The translations under genes were made by a program, and so were the position numbers. Below the pieces are notes generated by a model, which saw only the letters and a list, made by a program, of their open reading frames with translations, did not search any database and was not told the origin of the DNA. From Corynebacterium incognita (lineage in GTDB: Bacteria > Actinomycetota > Actinomycetes > Mycobacteriales > Mycobacteriaceae), in the NCBI RefSeq assembly GCF_014217255.1, contig NZ_CP059404.1:1-64000 (forward strand): a DNA stretch of 64,000 nucleotides, written 5' to 3'. This document shows, in pieces, positions 44,127 through 51,387 of the stretch. The first letter of the stretch is position 1. Each line of letters starts with the position of its first letter.

Positions 44127-44714
44127 ATGCCCACCTGGAAAGAAGTAACAGCAGCGAACCCCCAACACTCCCACAATTACGCCCAGCGTTGGAAGATGAT
44201 GCAGTCCCAGGGCAAGGATATTGATGGCGAGGCCCGGCTTATCGACGCCATGGTGCCCCGCGGCGCCAAGATCCTCGACGCCGGCTGTGGCACGGGGCGC
44301 GTGGGCGGCGAACTGGCCGCGCGCGGCCACGAGGTCGTAGGCGTTGACATCGATCCCATCCTTATTGAGCACGCCCAACACGATTTCCCGGAAAGCACCT
44401 GGGTGGTCGGTGATTTGAGCACGGATCCCATTCCGCACGGCGGTTTTGATATCGCGGTGTCCGCGGGCAACGTGATGGGGTTCTTGGATCCCGCGGGCCG
44501 GGAACCGGCGCTGCGCCACATCTTCGAATCCCTGCGCCCAGGCGGCCGCTTTGTGGTCGGTTATGGTGCGGGCCGCGGCTGGGCTTTTACGGACTTCCTT
44601 AAGCTCGCCGCGAAGGTGGGCTTCGACCAGCAGTTCCTGTCGTCCGCGTGGGATATCCAACCCTTCGCGGAAGACTCAGGATTCCTGGTGGCCGTCCTGG
44701 CTAAGCCGGAGTAG
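44127..44714 (+). CDS. Class I SAM-dependent methyltransferase
   Basis: 195 residues, leaderless ATG. SAM motif ILDAGCGTGRVGGEL near residue 48, acidic end VVGVDIDPILIE, motif IV-like FDIAVSAGNVMGF and LRPGGRFVVG. Small, single-domain enzyme for an unknown small molecule. The C-terminus overlaps the convergent thiD gene by 39 bases. Divergent to corA. Confidence 0.88.
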   Translation: MPTWKEVTAANPQHSHNYAQRWKMMQSQGKDIDGEARLIDAMVPRGAKILDAGCGTGRVGGELAARGHEVVGVDIDPILIEHAQHDFPESTWVVGDLSTDPIPHGGFDIAVSAGNVMGFLDPAGREPALRHIFESLRPGGRFVVGYGAGRGWAFTDFLKLAAKVGFDQQFLSSAWDIQPFAEDSGFLVAVLAKPE

Positions 44715-45545
44715 GCGCCGCGCTCGTGCCCCATGGTCAACGGGGCCTCGCCCCGTGCCTATGTTGAGCGCGTCTGCCGCGGCGATGGCCTCGCGCAGCC
44801 ACGAGGTGGACCACTCTAGCGCTTCTGGCAGGCTGTCACCGTGGCCGAGGCGGGTGGCAAGTGCGGACGATAGGGAACACCCCGTCCCGTGGGTATTCTT
44901 CGTGTCGATGCGTGGGGTGGAGACGCGGTGGGTGCGGGTGGCGGTGACTGCGACGTTGTCCGCGTGGTCGCGGCTAGTCAGGTGTCCACCCTTGACGACG
45001 ACGGCCGTGCCGTACTCGTCAACAAAGTGCTTTGCGGTTTCGGTAGCTTGTTCCAACGTGTCCGCCACTGGAGTATTGGTGAGTACTGCGAGCTCCGGCA
45101 GGTTGGGGGTGATGACGTCCGCGAGTCGCGCGAGCTCCCGGACCTTGTTTTCGGCATCAGCCGTGAGTAGGCGGTGACCGCTCGTGGCCACCATGACTGG
45201 GTCGAGCACTACATGCTGCGCGCCTAGCCGTGGCAGCCACGCGGTGACCGCGTCGGTGATAGGGGCGTCGCCAAGCATGCCTATCTTGATAGCGTCCACC
45301 GTTACGTCGTCCGCGACGGCACGAAATTGGGCGTCGAGAAACTCTAGGGGAGGAGTGTGGATCTCCCGCACGCCGTGGGTGTTTTGCGCGACCAGCGCAG
45401 TGATCACGGACATACCGAATCCGTCGGCGGCCAGGATGGCCTTGAGGTCGGCTTGGACGCCCGCGCCGCCTGTCGGATCCGTTCCGGCGATGCTGAGCAC
45501 TCGCGGAATGGATCCCAGCGTGGTATGCGGCTGCGCGGTCGTCAT
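44676..45545 (-). CDS. thiD: Hydroxymethylpyrimidine/phosphomethylpyrimidine kinase
   Basis: 289 residues. Ribokinase fold with SIAGTDPTGGAGVQADLK near residue 18, VLDPVMVATSG, VVKGGHL and the anion-hole NTHGTGCSLSSAL. Phosphorylates HMP twice in thiamin synthesis. The tail GRGPVDHGARARRL is like the ThiD-TenA junction, but no TenA domain follows, so this is the single-domain form. Starts 8 bases after ndh; a -10 box made from the ndh stop codon (TAGGCT) ends 5 bases before its ATG. Confidence 0.95.
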   Translation of the reverse strand: MTTAQPHTTLGSIPRVLSIAGTDPTGGAGVQADLKAILAADGFGMSVITALVAQNTHGVREIHTPPLEFLDAQFRAVADDVTVDAIKIGMLGDAPITDAVTAWLPRLGAQHVVLDPVMVATSGHRLLTADAENKVRELARLADVITPNLPELAVLTNTPVADTLEQATETAKHFVDEYGTAVVVKGGHLTSRDHADNVAVTATRTHRVSTPRIDTKNTHGTGCSLSSALATRLGHGDSLPEALEWSTSWLREAIAAADALNIGTGRGPVDHGARARRLLRLSQDGHQES

Positions 45546-45553
45546 CGTGGAGC

Positions 45554-46891
45554 CTAGTCCTCGATCGCGTTGCGGGCGTGGCGCTGGTTACGGGTAAACG
45601 CCAGGTTGCCGCGGTCTGCGGACACTACGTTCAGGCCCCAGTTCAGCAAGGTGATGAAGCGGTTGCGGTTGGTCACCAGGTACAGGACGTGGATGAACAG
45701 CCATGCAGCCCAACCGATAAACCCAGAGAGCTCGACCTTCTTACCCATCTTCACCACAGCGTTGAAGCGGGAGACGATGGCCATGGAGCCCTTATCGAAG
45801 TAATCGAAAGGCTCACGCTCGTTAGCGGTGGACTCCTCGTCGAGCTTGGCAGCGATGAGCTTGCCCACGTGGGTGCCGCCCTGCATTGCCACCTGGGCCA
45901 CGCCCGGAAGCTTGTTGAGGTTGATCATGTCGCCGATGACGTAGACGTTGGTGTACTCGCCCACGGTCAGGTCAGCGTTGACGGAGACGCGACCTGCGCG
46001 GTCCACTTCAACGCCGGCCTGGTCGGCGACCATCTTGCCCAGCGGGGAAGCGGACACACCTGCGGACCAAATCTTGGTCTCGGCAACCAGGGTGGTCTCC
46101 TCCTCGGTCTTCATGTCCTTGTAGGTCACGGCGTCCTCATCAACATTAGTCACCATGGCGTTGAGACGGACGTCGACGCCGGCCTTTTCAAGAACGCGCT
46201 GCGCCTTTTTGCCCAGGCGCTTGCCGAACGGCGGCAGTACCTGTGGTGCGCCGTCGAGCAGGTAGATGGTGGCCTCGGCTGGGTTGATAGTGGTGAACTC
46301 GTTGTCCAGGGTGCGCTTTGCCAGCTCCGCAACCTGTCCGGCCAGCTCGACACCGGTGGGGCCGGCTCCGACAATAACGAAGGTGAGCAGACGTTTGCGC
46401 TCTTCGGCGTCATCGGTCATCGCGGCCTTCTCGAAGGCGCCAAGGAAGCGGGAACGCAGCTCCAGGGCGTCGTCAAGCGTCTTCATACCCGGTGCGAACT
46501 TGGCAAAGTGATCGTTGCCGAAGTAGGACTGGCCGGCGCCCGCAGCAACCACGAGGGAATCGTACTCGAAGACGCGGGTCGCGCCTTCGAACTCCGCAGA
46601 CACGGTCCGGGATTCCAAGTTGATGTCGGTGACGTCGCCCTGGAAGAAGGAAGCGTTGTCCTGGCCGCGCAGGATCTGGCGAGTGGACGGTGCGACCTCA
46701 CCCGTCGACAGAATACCGGTAGCTACCTGGTACAGCAGTGGCTGGAAGAGGTGGTGGTTGGTGCGGTCAATGAGGGTGACGTCGACGTTTTCGTTCTTCA
46801 GCTTCTGAACTGCCTTGATGCCGCCCAGGCCGGCGCCGATAACAACGACGTGGTGGCGATTGCCCTGCGGACGGTACGGAGTAGCGGTCAT
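45554..46891 (-). CDS. ndh: Type II NADH dehydrogenase
   Basis: 445 residues, ATG with AAGGAG 10 bases upstream. FAD-binding VVVIGAGLGGIKAVQKL near residue 15, NADH-binding VIVGAGPTGVELAGQVAEL near 170 and the quinone-site TPLLYQVATGILSTGEVAPS-type block (LLYQVATG). A C-terminal amphipathic/hydrophobic segment (IGWAAWLFIHVLYLV) attaches it to the membrane. Non-proton-pumping entry of electrons into the menaquinone pool; the main NADH oxidase of corynebacteria. Confidence 0.97.
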   Translation of the reverse strand: MTATPYRPQGNRHHVVVIGAGLGGIKAVQKLKNENVDVTLIDRTNHHLFQPLLYQVATGILSTGEVAPSTRQILRGQDNASFFQGDVTDINLESRTVSAEFEGATRVFEYDSLVVAAGAGQSYFGNDHFAKFAPGMKTLDDALELRSRFLGAFEKAAMTDDAEERKRLLTFVIVGAGPTGVELAGQVAELAKRTLDNEFTTINPAEATIYLLDGAPQVLPPFGKRLGKKAQRVLEKAGVDVRLNAMVTNVDEDAVTYKDMKTEEETTLVAETKIWSAGVSASPLGKMVADQAGVEVDRAGRVSVNADLTVGEYTNVYVIGDMINLNKLPGVAQVAMQGGTHVGKLIAAKLDEESTANEREPFDYFDKGSMAIVSRFNAVVKMGKKVELSGFIGWAAWLFIHVLYLVTNRNRFITLLNWGLNVVSADRGNLAFTRNQRHARNAIED

Positions 46892-47029
46892 TGTGAAATG
46901 AGCTCCTTAGGTTGCTTAAGAAAAATTCGGTTAATCCAAATACTGCAACCAGTGTAGTAGTTCCTGCGAGTTTCTGAGTCGTGTGGTCGTAATTCGGCAT
47001 GGCAGCAGGGGAGACAACTCCGTGCGCGC

Positions 47030-47035
47030 TACGAT
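47030..47035 (+). promoter_or_regulatory. -10 box TACGAT, leaderless
   Basis: TACGAT ends 8 bases before ATG 47044 and selects that start over one 15 codons upstream. Confidence 0.5.
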
Positions 47036-47043
47036 GTCCACTC

Positions 47044-48354
47044 ATGGAACACTTGGCTAGCATCGATGCCGCTGCGTGGCCGCGGGTGGCGAAGGTGCCG
47101 CGCGGCATTCGGGTCAGCGTCAAAGCGCAACGCGCGGAGAAGGCGTTTGCCAAGGCCTGCGAGGACGCCGGGGTGGAACTAGACATTACGGCCGCGTCCG
47201 GACCGGATATCTTGGTCGAGCACGACGCGCTGTTTGCTCGCATTGCCGATTCGGGGTGGCTCGGCATGGCGGAGGCGTACATGGCGGGTGAGTGGTTAAC
47301 GCCGTCTTCCGACAAACTGGTGGAGGTGCTGACTAAGCTGCTGCGCCACGGCTATAGTCCGGTATCCGCCAAGGTCCCGGCGGAACCGCATGAAGGCGGG
47401 GAAGTGCCACCTGAGCTGGTGGCGTTATTTTCCGGCGACGGAATAAGCCCGGGGCCTGGGATTTTTGCCACCGGCGTGCCGACGACCGTGCGGGAATCCG
47501 TTTCCAGTTTCGCCCCGGGCGCCGGCCGGGGGCGCGAGCCGAAGGAGCACTTTGTTGACATAACCTATGTGAGCGAACCCTCGGTGACCGAACGGGAAGA
47601 CCTTCCGGATGCGCAGGGCCGCAACGCGGACTGGATGCTAGACTCCGCACACGTGGGTGCCGGCACCCACGTGCTTGTCTATCCCGGTTCTGGCGCGCGT
47701 GCCGCCGTCAACGCCGTGGGCCGCCGTGGAATCATCGATGTGCTCGGCGCGGACACCGCACAATTAGAGGCATTGCGGGAGTACTTTGTCCTCGCCGGGG
47801 TGGACGATGGGATTCACGTGCAAGATATCCCGGAGGCCATTCCGCATGCGAAGGACTGGCGCGGGCGGTACGAGGCGATTGTCAGCGTCGATTTCCTCAC
47901 TACGTTGGGCCCACGGCAGCGGCGCGACTATTTTGCAGCACTGGACCGGCTCCTCATGCCCGGCGGGCGTGCAGTGCTGTCTGGGCTGGTGGCCGCGACC
48001 GGTGGCGCGACGGGCAAGCAGCTTGCCGACGCGAGCCTGTCCGCGTTGCGGGCCTACGTCTGGCCGGGGCTGCACCTTGATGAGGCAACGGACGTACACA
48101 AGGTCTGCGACCGCTCGAGCGGGCTGAGGATTATCGCCCAGGCGCATCTGGGCGCACACGCGCAGGCGTCACTGCGCCTGCAGCGTGAGATCTTTGAGGG
48201 CAGGCTCCGGGAGGCTGCCGCAGCCGGTTTCGATCCGGTGTTCCGACGCCTGTGGGTATTCCAGTTCGCTATCCGTGAAGCCTTGCTGGCCGCGGGGCTG
48301 GTGGACTACGTGCATTTCACCGCGACGCATCGCAATCGCGGCGGGCGCCGATAG
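47044..48354 (+). CDS. Cyclopropane-fatty-acid-synthase-like protein with an altered SAM site
   Basis: 436 residues. The N-terminal region (about 8-90) has the CFA-synthase lead domain, with FARIADSGWLGMAEAYMAGEW as its best block. The methyltransferase core is aberrant: where CFA synthases have VLEIGCGWGG, it reads HVLVYPGSGARAAVNAVG, and DVLGADTAQLEALREY replaces the next SAM block. The C-terminus RLWVFQFAIREALLAAGLVDYVHFTATH echoes the family end. It may be a SAM-dependent lipid methyltransferase with changed specificity, or inactive. Leaderless, divergent from ndh. Confidence 0.75.
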   Translation: MEHLASIDAAAWPRVAKVPRGIRVSVKAQRAEKAFAKACEDAGVELDITAASGPDILVEHDALFARIADSGWLGMAEAYMAGEWLTPSSDKLVEVLTKLLRHGYSPVSAKVPAEPHEGGEVPPELVALFSGDGISPGPGIFATGVPTTVRESVSSFAPGAGRGREPKEHFVDITYVSEPSVTEREDLPDAQGRNADWMLDSAHVGAGTHVLVYPGSGARAAVNAVGRRGIIDVLGADTAQLEALREYFVLAGVDDGIHVQDIPEAIPHAKDWRGRYEAIVSVDFLTTLGPRQRRDYFAALDRLLMPGGRAVLSGLVAATGGATGKQLADASLSALRAYVWPGLHLDEATDVHKVCDRSSGLRIIAQAHLGAHAQASLRLQREIFEGRLREAAAAGFDPVFRRLWVFQFAIREALLAAGLVDYVHFTATHRNRGGRR

Positions 48355-48411
48355 CAAGCTGGATACCGTGTCTTTGCACAGTGGCGTGGGGTAGAAGCCC
48401 GTCCATCTAAA

Positions 48412-48485
48412 TTGACATAATGTACATTATCGGACAATTGTGAAGGTGGGAGGCCATGCGCCCATGGTTGCAGGCCATCTCGTGA
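48412..48485 (+). other. Isolated promoter-operator with a nine-codon reading frame
   Basis: The 168-base spacer after the CFA-like gene contains TTGACA (48412-48417), the perfect palindrome ATAATGTACATTAT (48417-48430), a possible -10 ACAATT (48434-48439), a GGTGGGAGG ribosome site and ATG at 48456. The frame stops after MRPWLQAIS at 48485. It looks like the front end of a repressed gene whose body is gone, or a leader peptide. Confidence 0.4.
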
Positions 48486-48522
48486 CTGCGCTATTAAAGT
48501 CAGTGTGACGTTAATGGCGTGA

Positions 48523-48693
48523 TTAATCCCGGCGTTGACGGTATGCAGTCACAAGCTGAATGGCGGTGATGACACCGAATACCGCGCCCAGGCCCGCCAT
48601 CCAGCGCGGCTCCACGATCCACATGGCGATGCAGAAGACAATGATCGCTAAGAGTCGGAGCCACAGGAATGGAATCTGTTGCTGTTGCAGCAT
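48523..48693 (-). CDS. Small two-helix membrane protein
   Basis: 56 residues from ATG 48693 (AAGGAG upstream; a start 14 codons earlier overlaps yceI). Sequence starts MLQQQQIPFLWLRLL and has two hydrophobic segments (LRLLAIIVFCIAMWIV and WMAGLGAVFGVITAIQLV) with a basic tail YRQRRD. Part of the leftward zinc-ribbon/YceI/small-protein series. Function unknown. Confidence 0.7.
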   Translation of the reverse strand: MLQQQQIPFLWLRLLAIIVFCIAMWIVEPRWMAGLGAVFGVITAIQLVTAYRQRRD

Positions 48694-48721
48694 TGGCGAG
48701 TCTCCTTGTGCGTCGTCGTGA

Positions 48722-49426
48722 CTACTTCTTCTCAAACGTCAGGCGTAGATCGATGGTTCCTTCGTCGGCGATCTTGGCAGCGATGAACTCCGGCGACTTA
48801 ATGTCATAATCTAGACGGTTGACTGGGATGTTTCCGCCAACGATGAATTTGTCTCCGTCCCGTAGCGCGTCCAAGGTCGCTGTCACTTCATTAGTCTTGC
48901 CCTTGATCGTGAGATCGCCCGTGACCGTAATCGTCGCCTTCGTGCCGCTGTCGGGCACCGTTGAAACATCCGCAGGCTTAGTCAGTGAGAACGTCGCCTC
49001 CGGGTGTCTCTCCACCTCAAAAAGCTTTGTCTTCATATTATTGTCACGAACATCATTATCCGTGGTGAGAGTGGTGATATCCACTGCCACCTGGGCATCT
49101 TTTAGTTCGGTTCCTTCTACGGTGGCCTCACCCGTGACGGACTTCGTCGAGCCAGACGTTGAACGTCGCTCGGACGGGAGAACCTCGTCGATGGTAAAGC
49201 CGGCAGACGTAAAGTTGCGGGCATTGCCCGTGGTGACCTGCCACTGCCCTGCCAGTTCTGTCGACGCCGCTTCGGCCCCCTGGCCAGACACTGGCTTGGT
49301 AGCTACGCCACGGCCCATGTATGCGGAGTACAGCATTGGGCCCAACGCGACTAGTGAACTGGCAATGATGAGGACCACGAACACGGTGATCATCAGCTTG
49401 CGGTTGTAAAAAAGCTTCTTCAGCAT
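48722..49426 (-). CDS. YceI-family protein, membrane-anchored
   Basis: 234 residues, ATG. A basic N-terminus and one membrane helix (about 12-36) are not followed by a clear cleavage site, so likely anchored and extracytoplasmic. The YceI lipocalin-like barrel follows: GQWQVTTGNARNFTSAGFTIDEV, TGEATVEGTELKDAQVAVDITTLTTDN, and FEVERHPEATFSLTKPADV, each block shortened here. YceI proteins bind isoprenoid-type lipids such as quinones. Just downstream (6 bases) of the zinc-ribbon gene. Confidence 0.88.
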   Translation of the reverse strand: MLKKLFYNRKLMITVFVVLIIASSLVALGPMLYSAYMGRGVATKPVSGQGAEAASTELAGQWQVTTGNARNFTSAGFTIDEVLPSERRSTSGSTKSVTGEATVEGTELKDAQVAVDITTLTTDNDVRDNNMKTKLFEVERHPEATFSLTKPADVSTVPDSGTKATITVTGDLTIKGKTNEVTATLDALRDGDKFIVGGNIPVNRLDYDIKSPEFIAAKIADEGTIDLRLTFEKK

Positions 49427-49432
49427 TGGTAT

Positions 49433-49810
49433 CTACCTTATTTTCTCTAGATCGCGAGCCAGTGCAACCAATTCCGCGCAAAGCTCCTTCAGGTCATTCG
49501 CGTTCGCACCTTCTGCGGACGCTGTGGCGACGTCCTCGGCGGCGCAGCGCAGCTCGAATAGGCCGTCGTGAAGCTGGGTGACTTTGTCCTTCGTCATAAT
49601 GACGGCGTCGGCGGGAATGCCGGTGCCCATGACATTGTGTCGCTGTTCGTATGCCCGTTGCTTGCAGGAGGGTGAACAGAACTTCCTGCGGCGCCCCCTT
49701 CCCCTGTTGACCGTGATTTCCACGCCGCACCACTCGCAATGGCTAGTAGTGTTCCGGCCCGAGGAGCCCACGGACTGAGAACGCGGCGAAGAAGGAGTTG
49801 GAGACGTCAC
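49433..49810 (-). CDS. Small zinc-ribbon protein
   Basis: 125 residues from GTG 49810, chosen because TAAGCT ends 8 bases upstream; a TTG nine codons earlier has no signal. A four-Cys cluster CEWCG ... KFCSPSCKQRAYEQRH at about 25-55 is a treble-clef/FCS-like zinc site with a basic RGRGRRRK loop, followed by a helical Ala/Glu-rich tail (about 70-125). Found widely in Actinobacteria; possibly binds nucleic acid. Precedes yceI. Function unknown. Confidence 0.75.
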   Translation of the reverse strand: MTSPTPSSPRSQSVGSSGRNTTSHCEWCGVEITVNRGRGRRRKFCSPSCKQRAYEQRHNVMGTGIPADAVIMTKDKVTQLHDGLFELRCAAEDVATASAEGANANDLKELCAELVALARDLEKIR

Positions 49811-49818
49811 GCATTCAA

Positions 49819-49824
49819 AGCTTA
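49819..49824 (-). promoter_or_regulatory. -10 box TAAGCT, leaderless zinc-ribbon gene
   Basis: Minus-strand TAAGCT ends 8 bases before GTG 49810. Confidence 0.4.
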
Positions 49825-49923
49825 GTCCATGGGTCAAACCGCGCTTCAGGGGACGCGCAGCGGTTACGTTGTTGGGGCGCCTGTTAGTGCCGTCGAAAAG
49901 CGAGCAGTGAAAGATGGTGGTCT

Positions 49924-49955
49924 GGGAACAAGGGGGATTGCTCGTACGTTATACT
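49924..49955 (+). promoter_or_regulatory. Sigma-H-type promoter of rbpA overlapping a sigma-A -10
   Basis: GGGAACA (49924-49930), 16 bases, CGTTATA (49947-49953) matches the ECF sigma-H/SigR pattern GGAA(T/C)-N16-20-GTT. TATACT (49950-49955) inside it is also a sigma-A -10. Both are about 55 bases upstream of rbpA. Confidence 0.65.
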
Positions 49956-50008
49956 GATTGCTCTGCAATACACACAACGTATGAACCAACCAAAGGATGA
50001 TGTCTACT

Positions 50009-50386
50009 ATGGCAGACCGCGTGCTACGAGGCAGCCGAATGGGAGCAGTCAGTTACGAAACTGACCGTGACCACGACTTGGCTCCCCGCCAGATGGTCAA
50101 GTACAAGACCGCCGACGGAGAGATTTTTGAGGTCCCCTTCGCTGATGACGCGGAAATCCCGGAGGAATGGCTGTGTAAGAACGGTCAGTGGGGAACGCTC
50201 ATGGAAGGCGAAGGCGTGGAGTCCAAGCCGCAGAAGCCGCCGCGTACCCATTGGGACATGCTGCGCGAGCGTCGCAGCATCGAGGAATTGGATGAGCTGC
50301 TCGAGGAGCGTATCGACGCGTTGCGTAAGCGCCGTCGCACCGCCGCCCGCCTGCTTAAGGAGCAGCAGGAAGCCAACAGCAACTAA
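50009..50386 (+). CDS. rbpA: RNA polymerase-binding protein RbpA
   Basis: 125 residues; ATG 50009 gives MADRVLRGSRMGAVSYETDRDHDLAPRQ-type start identical in pattern to mycobacterial RbpA. The core zinc-binding-like fold spans about 25-75 (FEVPFADDAEIPEEWLCKNG), the basic linker and sigma-interaction helix are PPRTHWDMLRERRSIEELDELLEER. The last 20 residues are extra. RbpA binds sigma-A/sigma-B and RNA polymerase and stabilises open complexes. AAAGGA lies 11 bases before the start. Confidence 0.96.
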   Translation: MADRVLRGSRMGAVSYETDRDHDLAPRQMVKYKTADGEIFEVPFADDAEIPEEWLCKNGQWGTLMEGEGVESKPQKPPRTHWDMLRERRSIEELDELLEERIDALRKRRRTAARLLKEQQEANSN

Positions 50387-50408
50387 TTAAGCTGCGGTGT
50401 ACGCACCA

Positions 50409-50446
50409 CAAAGGCCGGTCCGGGGTTTTACTCGGACCGGCCTTTG
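50409..50446. terminator. Hairpin between rbpA and ppm1
   Basis: CAAAGGCCGGTCCG and CGGACCGGCCTTTG form a perfect 14-bp stem with a 10-base loop. No long T-run, but the location between convergent genes fits a bidirectional terminator. Confidence 0.75.
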
Positions 50447-50507
50447 GCTATGTTATGGTGCAGGGAACCTAATTTCTCAAAGTTCTCAATTGGTTCCCGA
50501 CGTGGCT

Positions 50508-51338
50508 TTAACGGCGCTTTTTAGCCCATTCCTCTTTGGTTTCCTGGAAGGCGCGCGTTGCCATGCCTACCATCACGCCGCCGAGCTCTTGGGCCTGTTC
50601 AGCGCGGTGAGCGATGCCCCACTTAGTGACTTCGAACAGAGAATCCTTCACAAAGCTGCCGTCCAGCTTCGACTCGCCGAGCTCGCGCTCGGTGAAGGTG
50701 ATGGGGACCTCCCGGACGTCGAAGCCCGCTTGGTCAACGCGGAAAGCTAAATCAACCTGGAAGATGTAGCCGGCGTTCGAAAGCTCATCCAGATCCATGA
50801 CTTCGAGCACTTCACGGCGGAACGCGCGGTAGCCCGCGGTCATGTCCTTGATATCCGTGCCCAGCGCGAGGGAAATGTACAGGTTGCCCATGCGGGACAG
50901 GTATTCACGTTGCGCTGGCCAGTTGACCACTTCGCCCCCCGGAATGTAGCGGGATCCGATGACGAGGTCACCGCCCTTGTCCACTTCTTCTAGCAGCCGG
51001 TGCAACTGCTCCGGAGCGTGCGAGCCGTCAGCATCCATTTCGCAGAGGACCTCGTAGCCCTTATCCAAGCCCCACGCGAAACCGGCCATGTATGCACCGC
51101 ACAAGCCCCCCTTGCCCTCGCGGTGCAATACCGAAATCTGGGAATCCTCTGCGGCCATCTTGTCGGCGGCGTCGCCAGTGCCGTCCGGGGAGTTGTCGTC
51201 CACGACCAGAATGTCTACGGCCGGGATAGCCTCACGCACGCGCTTGGTGATGAGTGGCAGGTTCTCGATCTCGTTATATGTCGGGATGATGACCAATGTC
51301 TTCGACGAAGGGGCGTACGCGGTCGGCGTGGACGTCAT
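50508..51338 (-). CDS. ppm1: Polyprenyl monophosphomannose synthase
   Basis: 276 residues, ATG with AAGGAG. GT2-type glycosyltransferase: VIIPTYNEIENLPLI, ILVVDDNSPDGTGD, and DxD-containing EMDADGSHAPEQL near residue 100; GSRYIPGG is the family block. It moves mannose from GDP-mannose to polyprenyl phosphate, feeding lipomannan and lipoarabinomannan synthesis and protein mannosylation. In Mycobacterium it is fused to Lnt; here a separate gene 49 bases downstream of lnt, as in C. glutamicum. Confidence 0.95.
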   Translation of the reverse strand: MTSTPTAYAPSSKTLVIIPTYNEIENLPLITKRVREAIPAVDILVVDDNSPDGTGDAADKMAAEDSQISVLHREGKGGLCGAYMAGFAWGLDKGYEVLCEMDADGSHAPEQLHRLLEEVDKGGDLVIGSRYIPGGEVVNWPAQREYLSRMGNLYISLALGTDIKDMTAGYRAFRREVLEVMDLDELSNAGYIFQVDLAFRVDQAGFDVREVPITFTERELGESKLDGSFVKDSLFEVTKWGIAHRAEQAQELGGVMVGMATRAFQETKEEWAKKRR

Positions 51339-51387
51339 ATTTAATATCTCCTTAGTTGTTGAGCTCTATTCATTGTACTCTCTGCAC

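Noticed and set aside
46892..46945. TTAGGTTGCTTAAG upstream of ndh as a DtxR box
   Set aside because: Only one half resembles the 19-base DtxR consensus; the other half does not pair.
45578..46957. Open frame of 459 codons antisense to ndh
   Set aside because: Composition is that of a reverse-phase shadow (Val/Gly/His-rich); ndh is unambiguous.
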